Origin: Bacillota bacterium
Lineage (GTDB): Bacteria > Bacillota > Clostridia > Acetivibrionales > JANLFN01
Direction: 5' to 3'
Assembly (NCBI GenBank): GCA_023397675.1
Contig: JAEWTV010000070.1
Span: 1-64,000 of the forward strand
Length of the DNA: 64,000 nt
The stretch's first letter is position 1; each line of letters opens with the position of its first letter. The position numbers were made by a program, and so were the translations under genes. This document shows positions 18,419-25,356 of this stretch, in pieces. Below the pieces are notes generated by a model. That model was not told the DNA's origin. It ran no database searches and saw only the letters and a list, made by a program, of their open reading frames with translations.

Positions 18419-19798
18419 TTAAAATTCTGCTTGTTCTATAATTCCTTGAGCATAAATTTCTGATTTTGGTCCTTTATGATAGTGCCAATAATTAATAGCA
18501 GCTCGGATACATTCATCCAAAAGAATTGTAATGTAAGCTGCAGTCATATCTAAATGAAAAATTTTAATAAGTATAAAAGAACAGGTAATTACGAATGTTG
18601 AGCCAAACACCTGTGTATAAAGCATCCATTTAGTGTCACCATATGCTCGTATACCGCTACCCACAACCACATTTATGGATTTTGGAATGAGTATGAATGC
18701 AGTAAAGATTAAAAACGGTACAGTCTTTGTTATAACATTATCATCTTCTGTAAAAATGGAGGTTATTGGTTTTGCAAACAATATGAAAATTATAACGGAA
18801 AGAAAGACAGTAATCAGGTTTAAGATCATACATACCTTAAATACTTTCTTTGCTCCTCCCGAATCATTTTCACCTATTTTATTTCCTATTAAAGTCAAGG
18901 TAGCCCTTGAATAGCCGTTAAATATCTGAAACACAATTATTTCTATTGCAAAAGTTAGCGTATATACAGTTGTAGCTAATTCGAAACCATTTAAAAACCT
19001 TATAAGAACTAAATTGGAAAAGTTCCACAAAAAGAATTCCATAGCTGTTGGTAAACCCAAAAAAACTGATTTTTTATATGAAGCAAGGTTTATGTTGGAT
19101 AAACGTCCCTTATTAAGCTCATACACTTTTCTTTTTACCGAAAAACAATAAATAATTATAAACAGGGATGCAGTTACATCGGCAACAACTGTGGCAATTG
19201 CTGCACCTTTTATATTTAATGCAGGTAATCCAAAGTGTCCAAAAATCAGAACCCATGAAAGGAAAATATTTAAAACCACTTTTATTATACCTGAATACAT
19301 TATTGGTTTAGTATCTCCCATCCCCAGAAGCATAGACTGGAGTGTTGCGTCTACACCAAGAAACAGAAAATATACAGCAAATATTTGCGCATAATTGATG
19401 CAGTAATCCATTATACTCGTATCAACAGCTAACAAGTTAAATATATATCTTGGAAAAACCGTCCAAATAATAAAGAAAGCAAAAGATAAAACCGAATTGA
19501 ACACGATTGAACTTTTAACCGTATTTACAATACCGTCTGTTTTTTTAGCACCATACATTTGGGATACTATTATAGTAATACCTGTACATAAAGCAATTAA
19601 GCAGTCAATAGTAGCGCCCAGCGGAAACTGCGTCGGACCAAGTGCAGACAAATATATTGTTCCACATTTGCCAAGAAAAGCTTTTTCTGTAAGAGACTGA
19701 AGCTGAAATACAAGTCCCTGTACAATAATTGGCAAAGCTATTATCATTATTGTTGATAAATATTTTTTATTTTCATTACTTTTAAGACTTCCTGTCAT
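18419..19798 (-). CDS. MATE-family multidrug/cation exporter
   Basis: A 459-residue membrane protein with about twelve hydrophobic segments, of the MATE family that exports drugs or metabolites in exchange for Na+ or H+. Typical marks are the first-helix region IMIALPIIVQGLVFQLQSLTEKAF, the intracellular QMYGAKK segment after helix 2, and the mirrored IGENDSGGAKKVFKV after helix 8. The internal ATG is chosen because GAGG precedes it by seven bases. A ROK regulator gene lies 66 bases upstream on the same strand and probably controls it. Substrate unknown. Confidence 0.9.
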   Translation of the reverse strand: MTGSLKSNENKKYLSTIMIIALPIIVQGLVFQLQSLTEKAFLGKCGTIYLSALGPTQFPLGATIDCLIALCTGITIIVSQMYGAKKTDGIVNTVKSSIVFNSVLSFAFFIIWTVFPRYIFNLLAVDTSIMDYCINYAQIFAVYFLFLGVDATLQSMLLGMGDTKPIMYSGIIKVVLNIFLSWVLIFGHFGLPALNIKGAAIATVVADVTASLFIIIYCFSVKRKVYELNKGRLSNINLASYKKSVFLGLPTAMEFFLWNFSNLVLIRFLNGFELATTVYTLTFAIEIIVFQIFNGYSRATLTLIGNKIGENDSGGAKKVFKVCMILNLITVFLSVIIFILFAKPITSIFTEDDNVITKTVPFLIFTAFILIPKSINVVVGSGIRAYGDTKWMLYTQVFGSTFVITCSFILIKIFHLDMTAAYITILLDECIRAAINYWHYHKGPKSEIYAQGIIEQAEF

Positions 19799-19864
19799 CT
19801 TATACCTCACATTTCTTATACAATACAAATTTATATGGTATATATCATTGTGTTTCTAATGGCT

Positions 19865-20878
19865 TTATAAAGATTTCAAATAACTCATTGCCATATCCAA
19901 AAGGCCTGTATGATAAAGCTCATCAGTATTTGAAACAATATTTAATCTAGGTATGCGCTTGAATGGAAGTATTTTTTCAAGAGAAGCAGTCAATACCTTT
20001 AAATCATCTTCATTAAATTCAAAGCCCGAAAGCGCCACGTCTGCCGGATTAATCAGACTTACAACAGAACTGATAATATTTAAAAGGCAAGCAATATGCT
20101 GTCTTTTCTTTTCCTCACCACTATAGTTTTTACCTATAAAATCCAGGACTTCCCCCACATTTTTACCCTGATTATCAGTACTATATATAAACTCAAGTTC
20201 TCCGGCATAACCAGCTGTTCCCCTTAACAAATTCCCATTTACAAGGATACCCGAACCTATGCAGTCATGATTTATAAAAATATGTACTAAATCTGGCCAC
20301 TTATCCCTTTCCATGGATACAAATACATTAACATCGTTTTCCATTAACAGCGTAATATCAGCTTTTTCTTTAAATAAATTCTCCAGATTAATACCAATCA
20401 GCTTTTCATAACTAAGATTTTGGATTTGACCGTTGATAACCGCTCCCGGTATACCCAGTGAAACAACCGACAGTGAAGGATATTCGCATCTTATATCAGT
20501 GAAAACTGAAATCAATCCTTCAGAGGTAATTGTCAAAGGGATAGGTATTTCCTTGCTTTTAAGGATATTACCAAAGACATCATAAATTCTCATATCTAAA
20601 GAACATTCACCTATATATGCACAGGCAGCCACATGAAATGTGGGATTAAGTGTGTATTCAGCTCCAGGCCTTCCCCCTCTGGAAGTTTGTTCCGGAAGAA
20701 TTATTACTTCATTTGAGGCTATCAGTTCACCTAACAAAGCTGATACTGTTGGAATACTAAGTCCAGATACATTTGCCAATTCTGCCTTCCCTATTTTTTC
20801 ATAATTTCTTAGCAGGTTACGTATTGTTTTTCTATTATTAATGCGTACATGATCAAAATGCATACATTCTGTTTTCAT
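19865..20878 (-). CDS. ROK-family transcriptional regulator
   Basis: A 337-residue protein: winged helix-turn-helix at about residues 15-70 (KAELANVSGLSIPTVSALLGELI) followed by a ROK sugar-kinase-like domain. The kinase signature looks eroded: there is no clear GxGxG phosphate loop and the usual zinc-binding CxCGxxGC motif is missing, which suggests a regulator without kinase activity. GGAGG lies five bases before the chosen ATG. A near-perfect palindrome lies 13 bases upstream of this start, so autoregulation is likely. The MATE exporter gene follows. Effector unknown. Confidence 0.85.
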   Translation of the reverse strand: MKTECMHFDHVRINNRKTIRNLLRNYEKIGKAELANVSGLSIPTVSALLGELIASNEVIILPEQTSRGGRPGAEYTLNPTFHVAACAYIGECSLDMRIYDVFGNILKSKEIPIPLTITSEGLISVFTDIRCEYPSLSVVSLGIPGAVINGQIQNLSYEKLIGINLENLFKEKADITLLMENDVNVFVSMERDKWPDLVHIFINHDCIGSGILVNGNLLRGTAGYAGELEFIYSTDNQGKNVGEVLDFIGKNYSGEEKKRQHIACLLNIISSVVSLINPADVALSGFEFNEDDLKVLTASLEKILPFKRIPRLNIVSNTDELYHTGLLDMAMSYLKSL

Positions 20879-20890
20879 GGCACCCTCCGA

Positions 20891-20926
20891 CTTTTTAAAC
20901 ATACTTTTTTAAGTATCTTTAAAAAG
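20891..20926 (-). promoter_or_regulatory. Palindromic operator of the ROK regulator
   Basis: A 16-bp inverted repeat with one mismatch and a TTTT centre (20891-20906 with 20911-20926; arm CTTTTTAAACATACTT). It begins immediately downstream of the -10 box and covers the expected transcription start, a repressing position. Confidence 0.65.
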
Positions 20927-20955
20927 AATGTATCACTTTTTACACTGGATGTCAA
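20927..20955 (-). promoter_or_regulatory. Promoter of the ROK-MATE unit
   Basis: TTGACA (20955-20950), a 17-base spacer and TACATT (20932-20927) on the minus strand, directly before the palindrome. Confidence 0.65.
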
Positions 20956-20983
20956 CTAAAGAAAAATGTAGGAATCTATTTTT

Positions 20984-21003
20984 CTGTGGGTTAAAATCCA
21001 CGG
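20984..21003. repeat. CCGTGGGTT-type hairpin, copy 1
   Basis: CTGTGGG and TCCACGG arms around TTAAAA. One of six similar hairpins or half-hairpins in the window (also 24662, 24787, 28792, 30459, 34537). It stands just before the leader RNA promoter, as does the copy at 24787. Confidence 0.6.
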
Positions 21004-21023
21004 CAGTACAATAAATTTTTATA

Positions 21024-21234
21024 TTGACAAACTGGATAATTACCCCATAATATATAAATATAACAGCAATTAATTTAAGCTGTATGGAAAAGCTATAAAA
21101 AGCTTAAATTTATTAAAGAAGGAAGTTTTTATGTCGGCGCTGAGTGTAAGTAAATAAACAACTTAATAGTTGTTAAGACATTTAAATTATGGGTTTAACC
21201 TGTTAATTTGTTGTGTCTTTGATACCTTACACAC
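21024..21234 (+). ncRNA. Structured leader RNA, copy 1, before the ABC exporter operon
   Basis: It has its own promoter (TTGACA at 21024-21029, CATAAT at 21046-21051). Stems: P1 21072-21081 with 21101-21110 (10 bp); P2 21144-21150 with 21226-21232; P3 21157-21163 with 21168-21174 (7 bp, loop TAAT); P4 21175-21180 with 21214-21219. P3 and P4 lie inside P2, giving a multibranch shape. The 5' arm of P2 lies within an 8-codon ORF. A second copy at 24831-25036 keeps the stems with compensatory changes. Two terminators separate it from the exporter genes. I do not recognise it as a named riboswitch. Confidence 0.65.
21131..21157 (+). CDS. Leader peptide MSALSVSK
   Basis: An 8-codon frame (ATG to TAA) with GAAGGAAG five to seven bases before the ATG. 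The second leader copy encodes MSALHVSK with silent differences at codons 2 and 4, so the frame and stop are conserved. The codons AGT-GTA-AGT form one arm of stem P2, so a ribosome on this frame would open that stem. This is the layout of ribosome-mediated attenuation of drug-resistance genes. Translation is inferred, not shown. Confidence 0.5.
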   Translation: MSALSVSK

Positions 21235-21302
21235 AGACTCTCAAATTCAATGAGCAACGTCACTTTTATATTCTGTTTATTTTTATAATAATTTTGGCGT
21301 AT

Positions 21303-21333
21303 AGCATGATGGAGTTATCTGTCATGCTTTTTT
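21303..21333 (+). terminator. Leader terminator 1
   Basis: AGCATGA (21303-21309) with TCATGCT (21322-21328) followed by a run of T, upstream of the ABC exporter genes. Its place between the leader RNA and the first gene points to conditional read-through. Confidence 0.75.
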
Positions 21334-21360
21334 GATGTCTTTGCTGTTATTGGGCTATAG

Positions 21361-21400
21361 GTCTGTAATGAGGTATCTCTTTACAGACTTTTATTATTTT
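21361..21400 (+). terminator. Leader terminator 2
   Basis: GTCTGTAA (21361-21368) with TTACAGAC (21381-21388) and a TTTTATTATTTT tail. The end of the leader RNA (ACAGAC at 21232-21237) can also pair with GTCTGT here, a possible antiterminator. Confidence 0.7.
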
Positions 21401-21431
21401 AAAGTTAATAATTTAAAGGAGTTAATCAAGT

Positions 21432-22406
21432 ATGAGTAAAATAATCGAAACAAAAAATTTAACAAAGGAATATAGGTATTTTGAAAAGGCAGAAGGTCTT
21501 AAGGGATCATTTAAATCACTCTTTAAACGCGAAACAAAGATAAGGAAGGCTCTCACAGACTTTTCAATTTCAATTGATGAAGGTGAATTTGTTGGACTAA
21601 TGGGTCCAAACGGTGCCGGAAAAACCACACTCATTAAAATGCTTACTGGAATTATAAGGCCAACACACGGTGAGATTAGTGTAAATGGATTTATTCCATC
21701 CAAGGGTGAAACAGCCTTCAAAAAAAGCTTTGCTGTTGTAATGGGACAAAAATCACAGCTTTGGTGGGATCTCCCTGCAAGCGACTCACTGCTGCTTAAC
21801 AAAACCATTTATAATATACCCGAAAAAAAATACAAAGATAGTGTTGAATACTTTACCAGGCTTTTCGAAGTTGGGCATTATCTTTCTGTCCCTGTCCGGA
21901 AACTTTCTCTCGGAGAACGCATGAAATTTGAGCTTATTGCTTCCCTTATGCATTCCCCAAGCCTCCTGTTCCTTGATGAACCAACAATAGGACTGGATGC
22001 TGTTGCTCAGAGGCAGATACGTGAAATGCTGAGAACAGCAGGTAAAGAACGCGGAATAACCTTGCTTTTAACCTCTCACTATACAGAAGACCTGCTTGAA
22101 CTTACAAAACGGTGCGTTGTATTAAGGGATGGGCAAAAAATATATGATGGTGAGCTTCAGAAGCTTTTGGCGGACAACAGTAGTTTCAGTACAATAAGTG
22201 TTACCTATTCCTCATTAAAACAATTGCCCGAAGTCGAAAATGCTGACGTAATAGAAAAGAGTGATTATTTTATTTCTGTCAGAACGCCAAAAGCCAATAC
22301 TGAAGCATGTCTAAAGACATTTCTAGATTTATCTGACATAGAAGACATAAAAATTTCAGATGACGACGTAACATTACTTGTAGAAAGGGTGTATAAAGGA
22401 GCATGA
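21432..22406 (+). CDS. ABC-2 exporter ATP-binding protein
   Basis: A 324-residue ATPase that powers an ABC-2 type exporter. Walker A is GPNGAGKTT near residue 60, the signature LSLGERMKFEL, Walker B LLFLDEPTIGLD, and the switch histidine in LLTSHY. The Q-loop region reads VVMGQKSQLWWDLPA, characteristic of the ATPases paired with DUF990-type permeases. A C-terminal extension of about 90 residues follows the core. AAGGAG lies ten bases before ATG. It overlaps the next permease gene by four bases. A structured leader with two terminators precedes it. Substrate unknown; relatives are often drug exporters. Confidence 0.92.
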   Translation: MSKIIETKNLTKEYRYFEKAEGLKGSFKSLFKRETKIRKALTDFSISIDEGEFVGLMGPNGAGKTTLIKMLTGIIRPTHGEISVNGFIPSKGETAFKKSFAVVMGQKSQLWWDLPASDSLLLNKTIYNIPEKKYKDSVEYFTRLFEVGHYLSVPVRKLSLGERMKFELIASLMHSPSLLFLDEPTIGLDAVAQRQIREMLRTAGKERGITLLLTSHYTEDLLELTKRCVVLRDGQKIYDGELQKLLADNSSFSTISVTYSSLKQLPEVENADVIEKSDYFISVRTPKANTEACLKTFLDLSDIEDIKISDDDVTLLVERVYKGA

Positions 22407-23188
22407 AAAAATATTTTCATATAGCAGGCTGTGAAATTCAAAATACATTGATATATCGCGGAAACACATGGCTTACTGCATTTTTTAGTATATTTACAAT
22501 ACTGCTGGCTTACCTTTTATGGAATGCCGTATTCGGCGATTCAAAGACCTTTAATGGGTTTACGCTTCCTCAGATGATAACCTATTACCTGCTTTCAGGT
22601 ATCCTATCACCTTTAATGCAGAGTGATGGACTTTTGAATACCTTTACAGAAGAAATCAAGAATGGAAGCTATTCAAAATATATTGTAAAACCGATTTCTC
22701 CAATAGGGTATTTTATGTCCGCAGGATTTGCCAGGTCCCTCTACCCTGTTGTTGCATCAACACTGGTGCTGACAATTGTAATGATAATGTTTAACGGCTT
22801 TTTTGAACCACTCACACTTATGAATATTGTCAAAGCACTGCCTGTTATACTTCTCGGAGCTGTTTTAAATATGCTTATAAGCTTTATCATAACAATGGCT
22901 ACCTTTAAGTTTACAGATATCGGCTTCCTGATAGTTATACAGAATATTGTAAAAATGTTTTTATCGGGATCTCTAATCCCTTTGAACCTGGTTTTTGGTA
23001 ATCAGATTGCTATGTGGTCACCATTCTCTTATACTCTGTATTACCCTGTAATGCTTGTTCTAGGGAAATCTGAAACATCTTTTGTCACAGCATTGATTGT
23101 ATTAACGGTATGGATTGCAGTTGCCTTTGTAATTTGTCTTATGCTGAAAAGCAGAGCACCAAAGGCTTTCGAGGGGGTGGGTATGTAA
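22403..23188 (+). CDS. ABC-2 exporter permease 1 (DUF990-like)
   Basis: A 261-residue membrane protein with six hydrophobic segments, first at about 22-42 and last at about 230-250. The motif EEIKNGSYSKYIVKPISPIGYF after helix 2 is typical of ABC-2 permeases of the DUF990 class. Its ATG overlaps the ATPase gene (ATGA), and its stop overlaps the next ATG (TAATG), so all three genes are translationally coupled. It should pair with the second permease as a heterodimer. Confidence 0.88.
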   Translation: MKKYFHIAGCEIQNTLIYRGNTWLTAFFSIFTILLAYLLWNAVFGDSKTFNGFTLPQMITYYLLSGILSPLMQSDGLLNTFTEEIKNGSYSKYIVKPISPIGYFMSAGFARSLYPVVASTLVLTIVMIMFNGFFEPLTLMNIVKALPVILLGAVLNMLISFIITMATFKFTDIGFLIVIQNIVKMFLSGSLIPLNLVFGNQIAMWSPFSYTLYYPVMLVLGKSETSFVTALIVLTVWIAVAFVICLMLKSRAPKAFEGVGM

Positions 23189-23982
23189 TGAAAAATATAA
23201 CACAAACTATAAAGGTTATTTTAACTCTTGCAAAAATGCAGATGTCTTCGGCTATGATGTACAGGGCTAGCTTTTGGTCGGTTTTTTTTGCTGATTTAAC
23301 ATTTTTTGCAATACAGCTTGCGGTTTTCGGTGTAATAGCACAGAACGGAAGCATCGGCAGTTGGAACATATACCACCTGACAGTTTTTACAGGGACGTTT
23401 CTAGCACTGGATGGGCTTTTTATGGCAACATACTTCTTTGGTATCCTATCCATCCCTGATAAAATCCGTACTGGAACACTGGATTTGGCTATAGTAAAGC
23501 CGTTAAACACTCTACTTTATACGGTCTTTGGAAACGTAAACCCGGGTTCCTTCCTCCTATTTGTTGTAGGAATAGGGATTGTGGCCTATGGAGGCTCAAA
23601 GCTTGGTGTTTTGTCGGTAATAGGATGCATAAAGTACTTTGTTATATTTATTCTTATGTATATGCTTTTATTTGCTCTGATGCTGATTTGGAGGTGTATT
23701 TCTTTCTGGCTGACAAAGGTTGATGCGGCACAAAAAATTGAAGAAACCCTGATAGAGTTCTCATTCAGACTACCATTACCAGGTATTTATGGGGTATGGA
23801 AAGTTTTATTCTTCATTGTTCTCCCTTACGGCTTGATATCAAACATGCCCTCACTAGCCCTGTTCGGACATTTTGAACTCAGGCATTGGGTGTTATGTGT
23901 TGGAGTAACAGGTTTTTTCATGGGACTTGCGTTATTCCTGTGGAGGGTGGGAATGAGAAGGTATGACAGTAGCAGTAGCTAA
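23188..23982 (+). CDS. ABC-2 exporter permease 2 (DUF990-like)
   Basis: A 264-residue membrane protein with six hydrophobic segments and the parallel motif IPDKIRTGTLDLAIVKPLNTLLY after helix 2, matching permease 1. A longer frame exists upstream but overlaps permease 1 by 79 bases and lacks a ribosome-binding site; the ATG at 23188 overlaps the previous stop by one base and has GAGGGGGTGG before it. It ends the operon: a strong terminator follows after 11 bases. Confidence 0.88.
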   Translation: MKNITQTIKVILTLAKMQMSSAMMYRASFWSVFFADLTFFAIQLAVFGVIAQNGSIGSWNIYHLTVFTGTFLALDGLFMATYFFGILSIPDKIRTGTLDLAIVKPLNTLLYTVFGNVNPGSFLLFVVGIGIVAYGGSKLGVLSVIGCIKYFVIFILMYMLLFALMLIWRCISFWLTKVDAAQKIEETLIEFSFRLPLPGIYGVWKVLFFIVLPYGLISNMPSLALFGHFELRHWVLCVGVTGFFMGLALFLWRVGMRRYDSSSS

Positions 23983-23993
23983 AGGGTGCCAAC

Positions 23994-24030
23994 AGGCTGC
24001 CGGTATTCTACCGGCAGCCTTACTATATTT
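23994..24030 (+). terminator. Terminator of the ABC exporter operon
   Basis: A perfect 11-bp stem (23994-24004 with 24010-24020; arm AGGCTGCCGGT) with an A/T-rich tail. Confidence 0.85.
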
Positions 24031-24084
24031 ATTATTAGGAGTCCATTTTTTTAATTCTCTAAAAAATAAATCTCTATTCCCGCT

Positions 24085-24640
24085 TTTCGATGCCGTAAAG
24101 CGGGGCAAAAGGCATCACTCATGCGCCGTGATGGCTTCAAAACCTTGGCGCGACGGATTCCGTGACAGAACTTCCAAGCTTGCATACTTGCTATTGTCCA
24201 GCCGGTTCCAATGTCATCCTTGACATACCCACCTGAATCCGTCATCCATGACGAATTCGCCGGACTTGACAAATGCATGCAGGAATTTCTAAGTCACTCC
24301 ACCAAGCGCCTTCATGGTATAGTTAACGGGAGGCTATACCGAACTTTGTAAACAAAGTCCTTACGAAGTCACTTCGAAGAATTTACCCGCATCCCATGCC
24401 CATTGAAAGCTGAGCTGGCAGATGTTGCTGCGAACGAAGTTCGAATGCCGGTGAATGGCCTGGATGGCCATTCAAGTAGCTTCTGAGCAGGATAGCGAAG
24501 TTGCATCGTCCCGGCTTGAGAACGAGCGAGCAGCTTACAGATGCCGCAGTAGGCTTTCACAAGGGCGAGCCATGGAAGGTGGGGTCTGGGGGAAACCGTG
24601 GCGGTGAACAGGTTTCGCCCCAGAAAACTTAAAATGGAGA
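24085..24640 (-). repeat. Hairpin-rich degenerate repeat, copy A
   Basis: No convincing gene lies between 24031 and 24830. This stretch is more G+C-rich than its surroundings and built of hairpins, for example CCCGCTTT/AAAGCGGG (24088-24118), GGTATAG/CTATACC (about 24317-24341), ACTTTGT/ACAAAGT (24344-24359) and GAATGGCC/GGCCATTC (about 24453-24473). Its left part recurs inverted at 28480-28760 with matching blocks (for example GAATCCGTCATCCATGACG). One small stem differs by paired changes: TGTCA-TGACA here, TGACA-TGTCA there. It may be the remains of a mobile element or of a structured RNA. I cannot assign a family. Confidence 0.55.
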
Positions 24641-24661
24641 ATAAATGTTGGAAATTTAAGC

Positions 24662-24683
24662 GCCGTGGGTTAAAAACCACGGC
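24662..24683. repeat. CCGTGGGTT-type hairpin, copy 2
   Basis: GCCGTGG and CCACGGC arms. It closes repeat copy A and is followed by a second hairpin, AGTCGGT/ACCGACT (about 24694-24710). Confidence 0.6.
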
Positions 24684-24786
24684 TGCTACAAATCAAGTCG
24701 GTTTCACCGACTAAGAAAAATCACTTTTAAATACTCGTTATAAAAAATCGTCAAATTATAGTCCCTTTAGGAACTTGGTTCTGATA

Positions 24787-24809
24787 GCCGTGAGGTTTTA
24801 ACCCACGGC
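24787..24809. repeat. CCGTGGGTT-type hairpin, copy 3
   Basis: GCCGTGaGGTT and AACCCACGGC arms, one bulged base. It lies 22 bases before the promoter of leader RNA copy 2, the same position as copy 1 holds relative to leader RNA copy 1. Confidence 0.6.
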
Positions 24810-24830
24810 GGTACGATTTAATTTTATATA

Positions 24831-25036
24831 TTGACAAACTGGATAATTGACCCATAATAATATAACACCAATTAATTTTAAATGTTGCGAAAAGTTATAA
24901 AAAGTTTAAATATATCAAAGAAGGAAGTTTTTATGTCAGCGTTGCATGTAAGTAAATAAACAATTTAATAATTGTTAAGGCATTTATATTGCAGGTTTGA
25001 ACTGTTTATTTATTATGCCTCAGATACCTTACACAC
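24831..25036 (+). ncRNA. Structured leader RNA, copy 2 (no gene downstream)
   Basis: Homologous to 21024-21234 throughout, including promoter (TTGACA 24831-24836, CATAAT 24853-24858), ribosome-binding site and an 8-codon ORF. Stems are kept: P1 24877-24883 with 24904-24910, P2 24947-24952 with 25028-25033, P3 24959-24965 with 24970-24976, P4 24978-24983 with 25015-25020. P3 changes a C-G pair to U-A and P4 an A-U pair to G-C relative to copy 1. A strong terminator follows and the next gene points the other way, so it is either a free small RNA or an orphaned leader. Confidence 0.6.
24933..24959 (+). CDS. Leader peptide MSALHVSK
   Basis: Eight codons inside leader RNA copy 2, with AAGGAAG upstream. 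It differs from the first copy by one residue (His for Ser5) and two silent third- or first-position changes, which suggests the frame has been kept. No gene follows in this orientation. Confidence 0.45.
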   Translation: MSALHVSK

Positions 25037-25054
25037 ATAAGTTACATGAATTAT

Positions 25055-25089
25055 AAAAGGGAAGTCAGTTCAGCTTTGACTCCCCTTTT
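25055..25089. terminator. Bidirectional terminator
   Basis: A 13-bp stem with one mismatch (25055-25067 with 25077-25089; arm AAAAGGGAAGTCA). It can end leader RNA copy 2 on the plus strand and the murD-tautomerase transcript on the minus strand. Confidence 0.8.
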
Positions 25090-25114
25090 ATACTATAAGA
25101 ATATTCTTAAACTA

Positions 25115-25330
25115 TTAAATAGAACCAGTATTTTTTTTATATTCTTCTTTTATCTTATTAATAGTTTTTCCACCAATTCCTATATTTTCATCTGACAATT
25201 CCTTTATTGTTGTGATGAAGAATTCACTTGGAATTTTCATTATTTCGGATGCTACATTGGTCATTCTTTCAATCAGCTGCTGCTTTTGTTCAGCAGTTAG
25301 TTGACCACCTTCTATTGTAATATATGGCAC
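25115..25330 (-). CDS. 4-oxalocrotonate tautomerase family protein
   Basis: A 71-residue protein starting MPYITIEGG, so that the catalytic amino-terminal Pro1 is exposed after methionine removal. The family makes small hexameric enolase-type tautomerases; the residue string LTAEQKQQLIERMT is typical. No aromatic-degradation genes are nearby, so the substrate is unknown. It starts 26 bases after the murD stop on the same strand. Confidence 0.88.
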   Translation of the reverse strand: MPYITIEGGQLTAEQKQQLIERMTNVASEIMKIPSEFFITTIKELSDENIGIGGKTINKIKEEYKKNTGSI

Positions 25331-25356
25331 TTTAATTTCCCCCTTTGATCAAGCTT

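Noticed and set aside
24051..24278. 75-codon minus-strand frame that resembles the frame at 28581-28805
   Set aside because: The similarity follows from the DNA repeat; the two frames diverge at their ends and other frames are equally similar but interrupted by stops.
24085..24640. Group II intron remnant
   Set aside because: I could not find a domain V hairpin or reverse-transcriptase motifs; left as an unassigned repeat.
24369..24680. 103-codon minus-strand frame in repeat copy A
   Set aside because: It lies in hairpin-rich repeat DNA, is not kept in copies B or C and has no ribosome-binding site.
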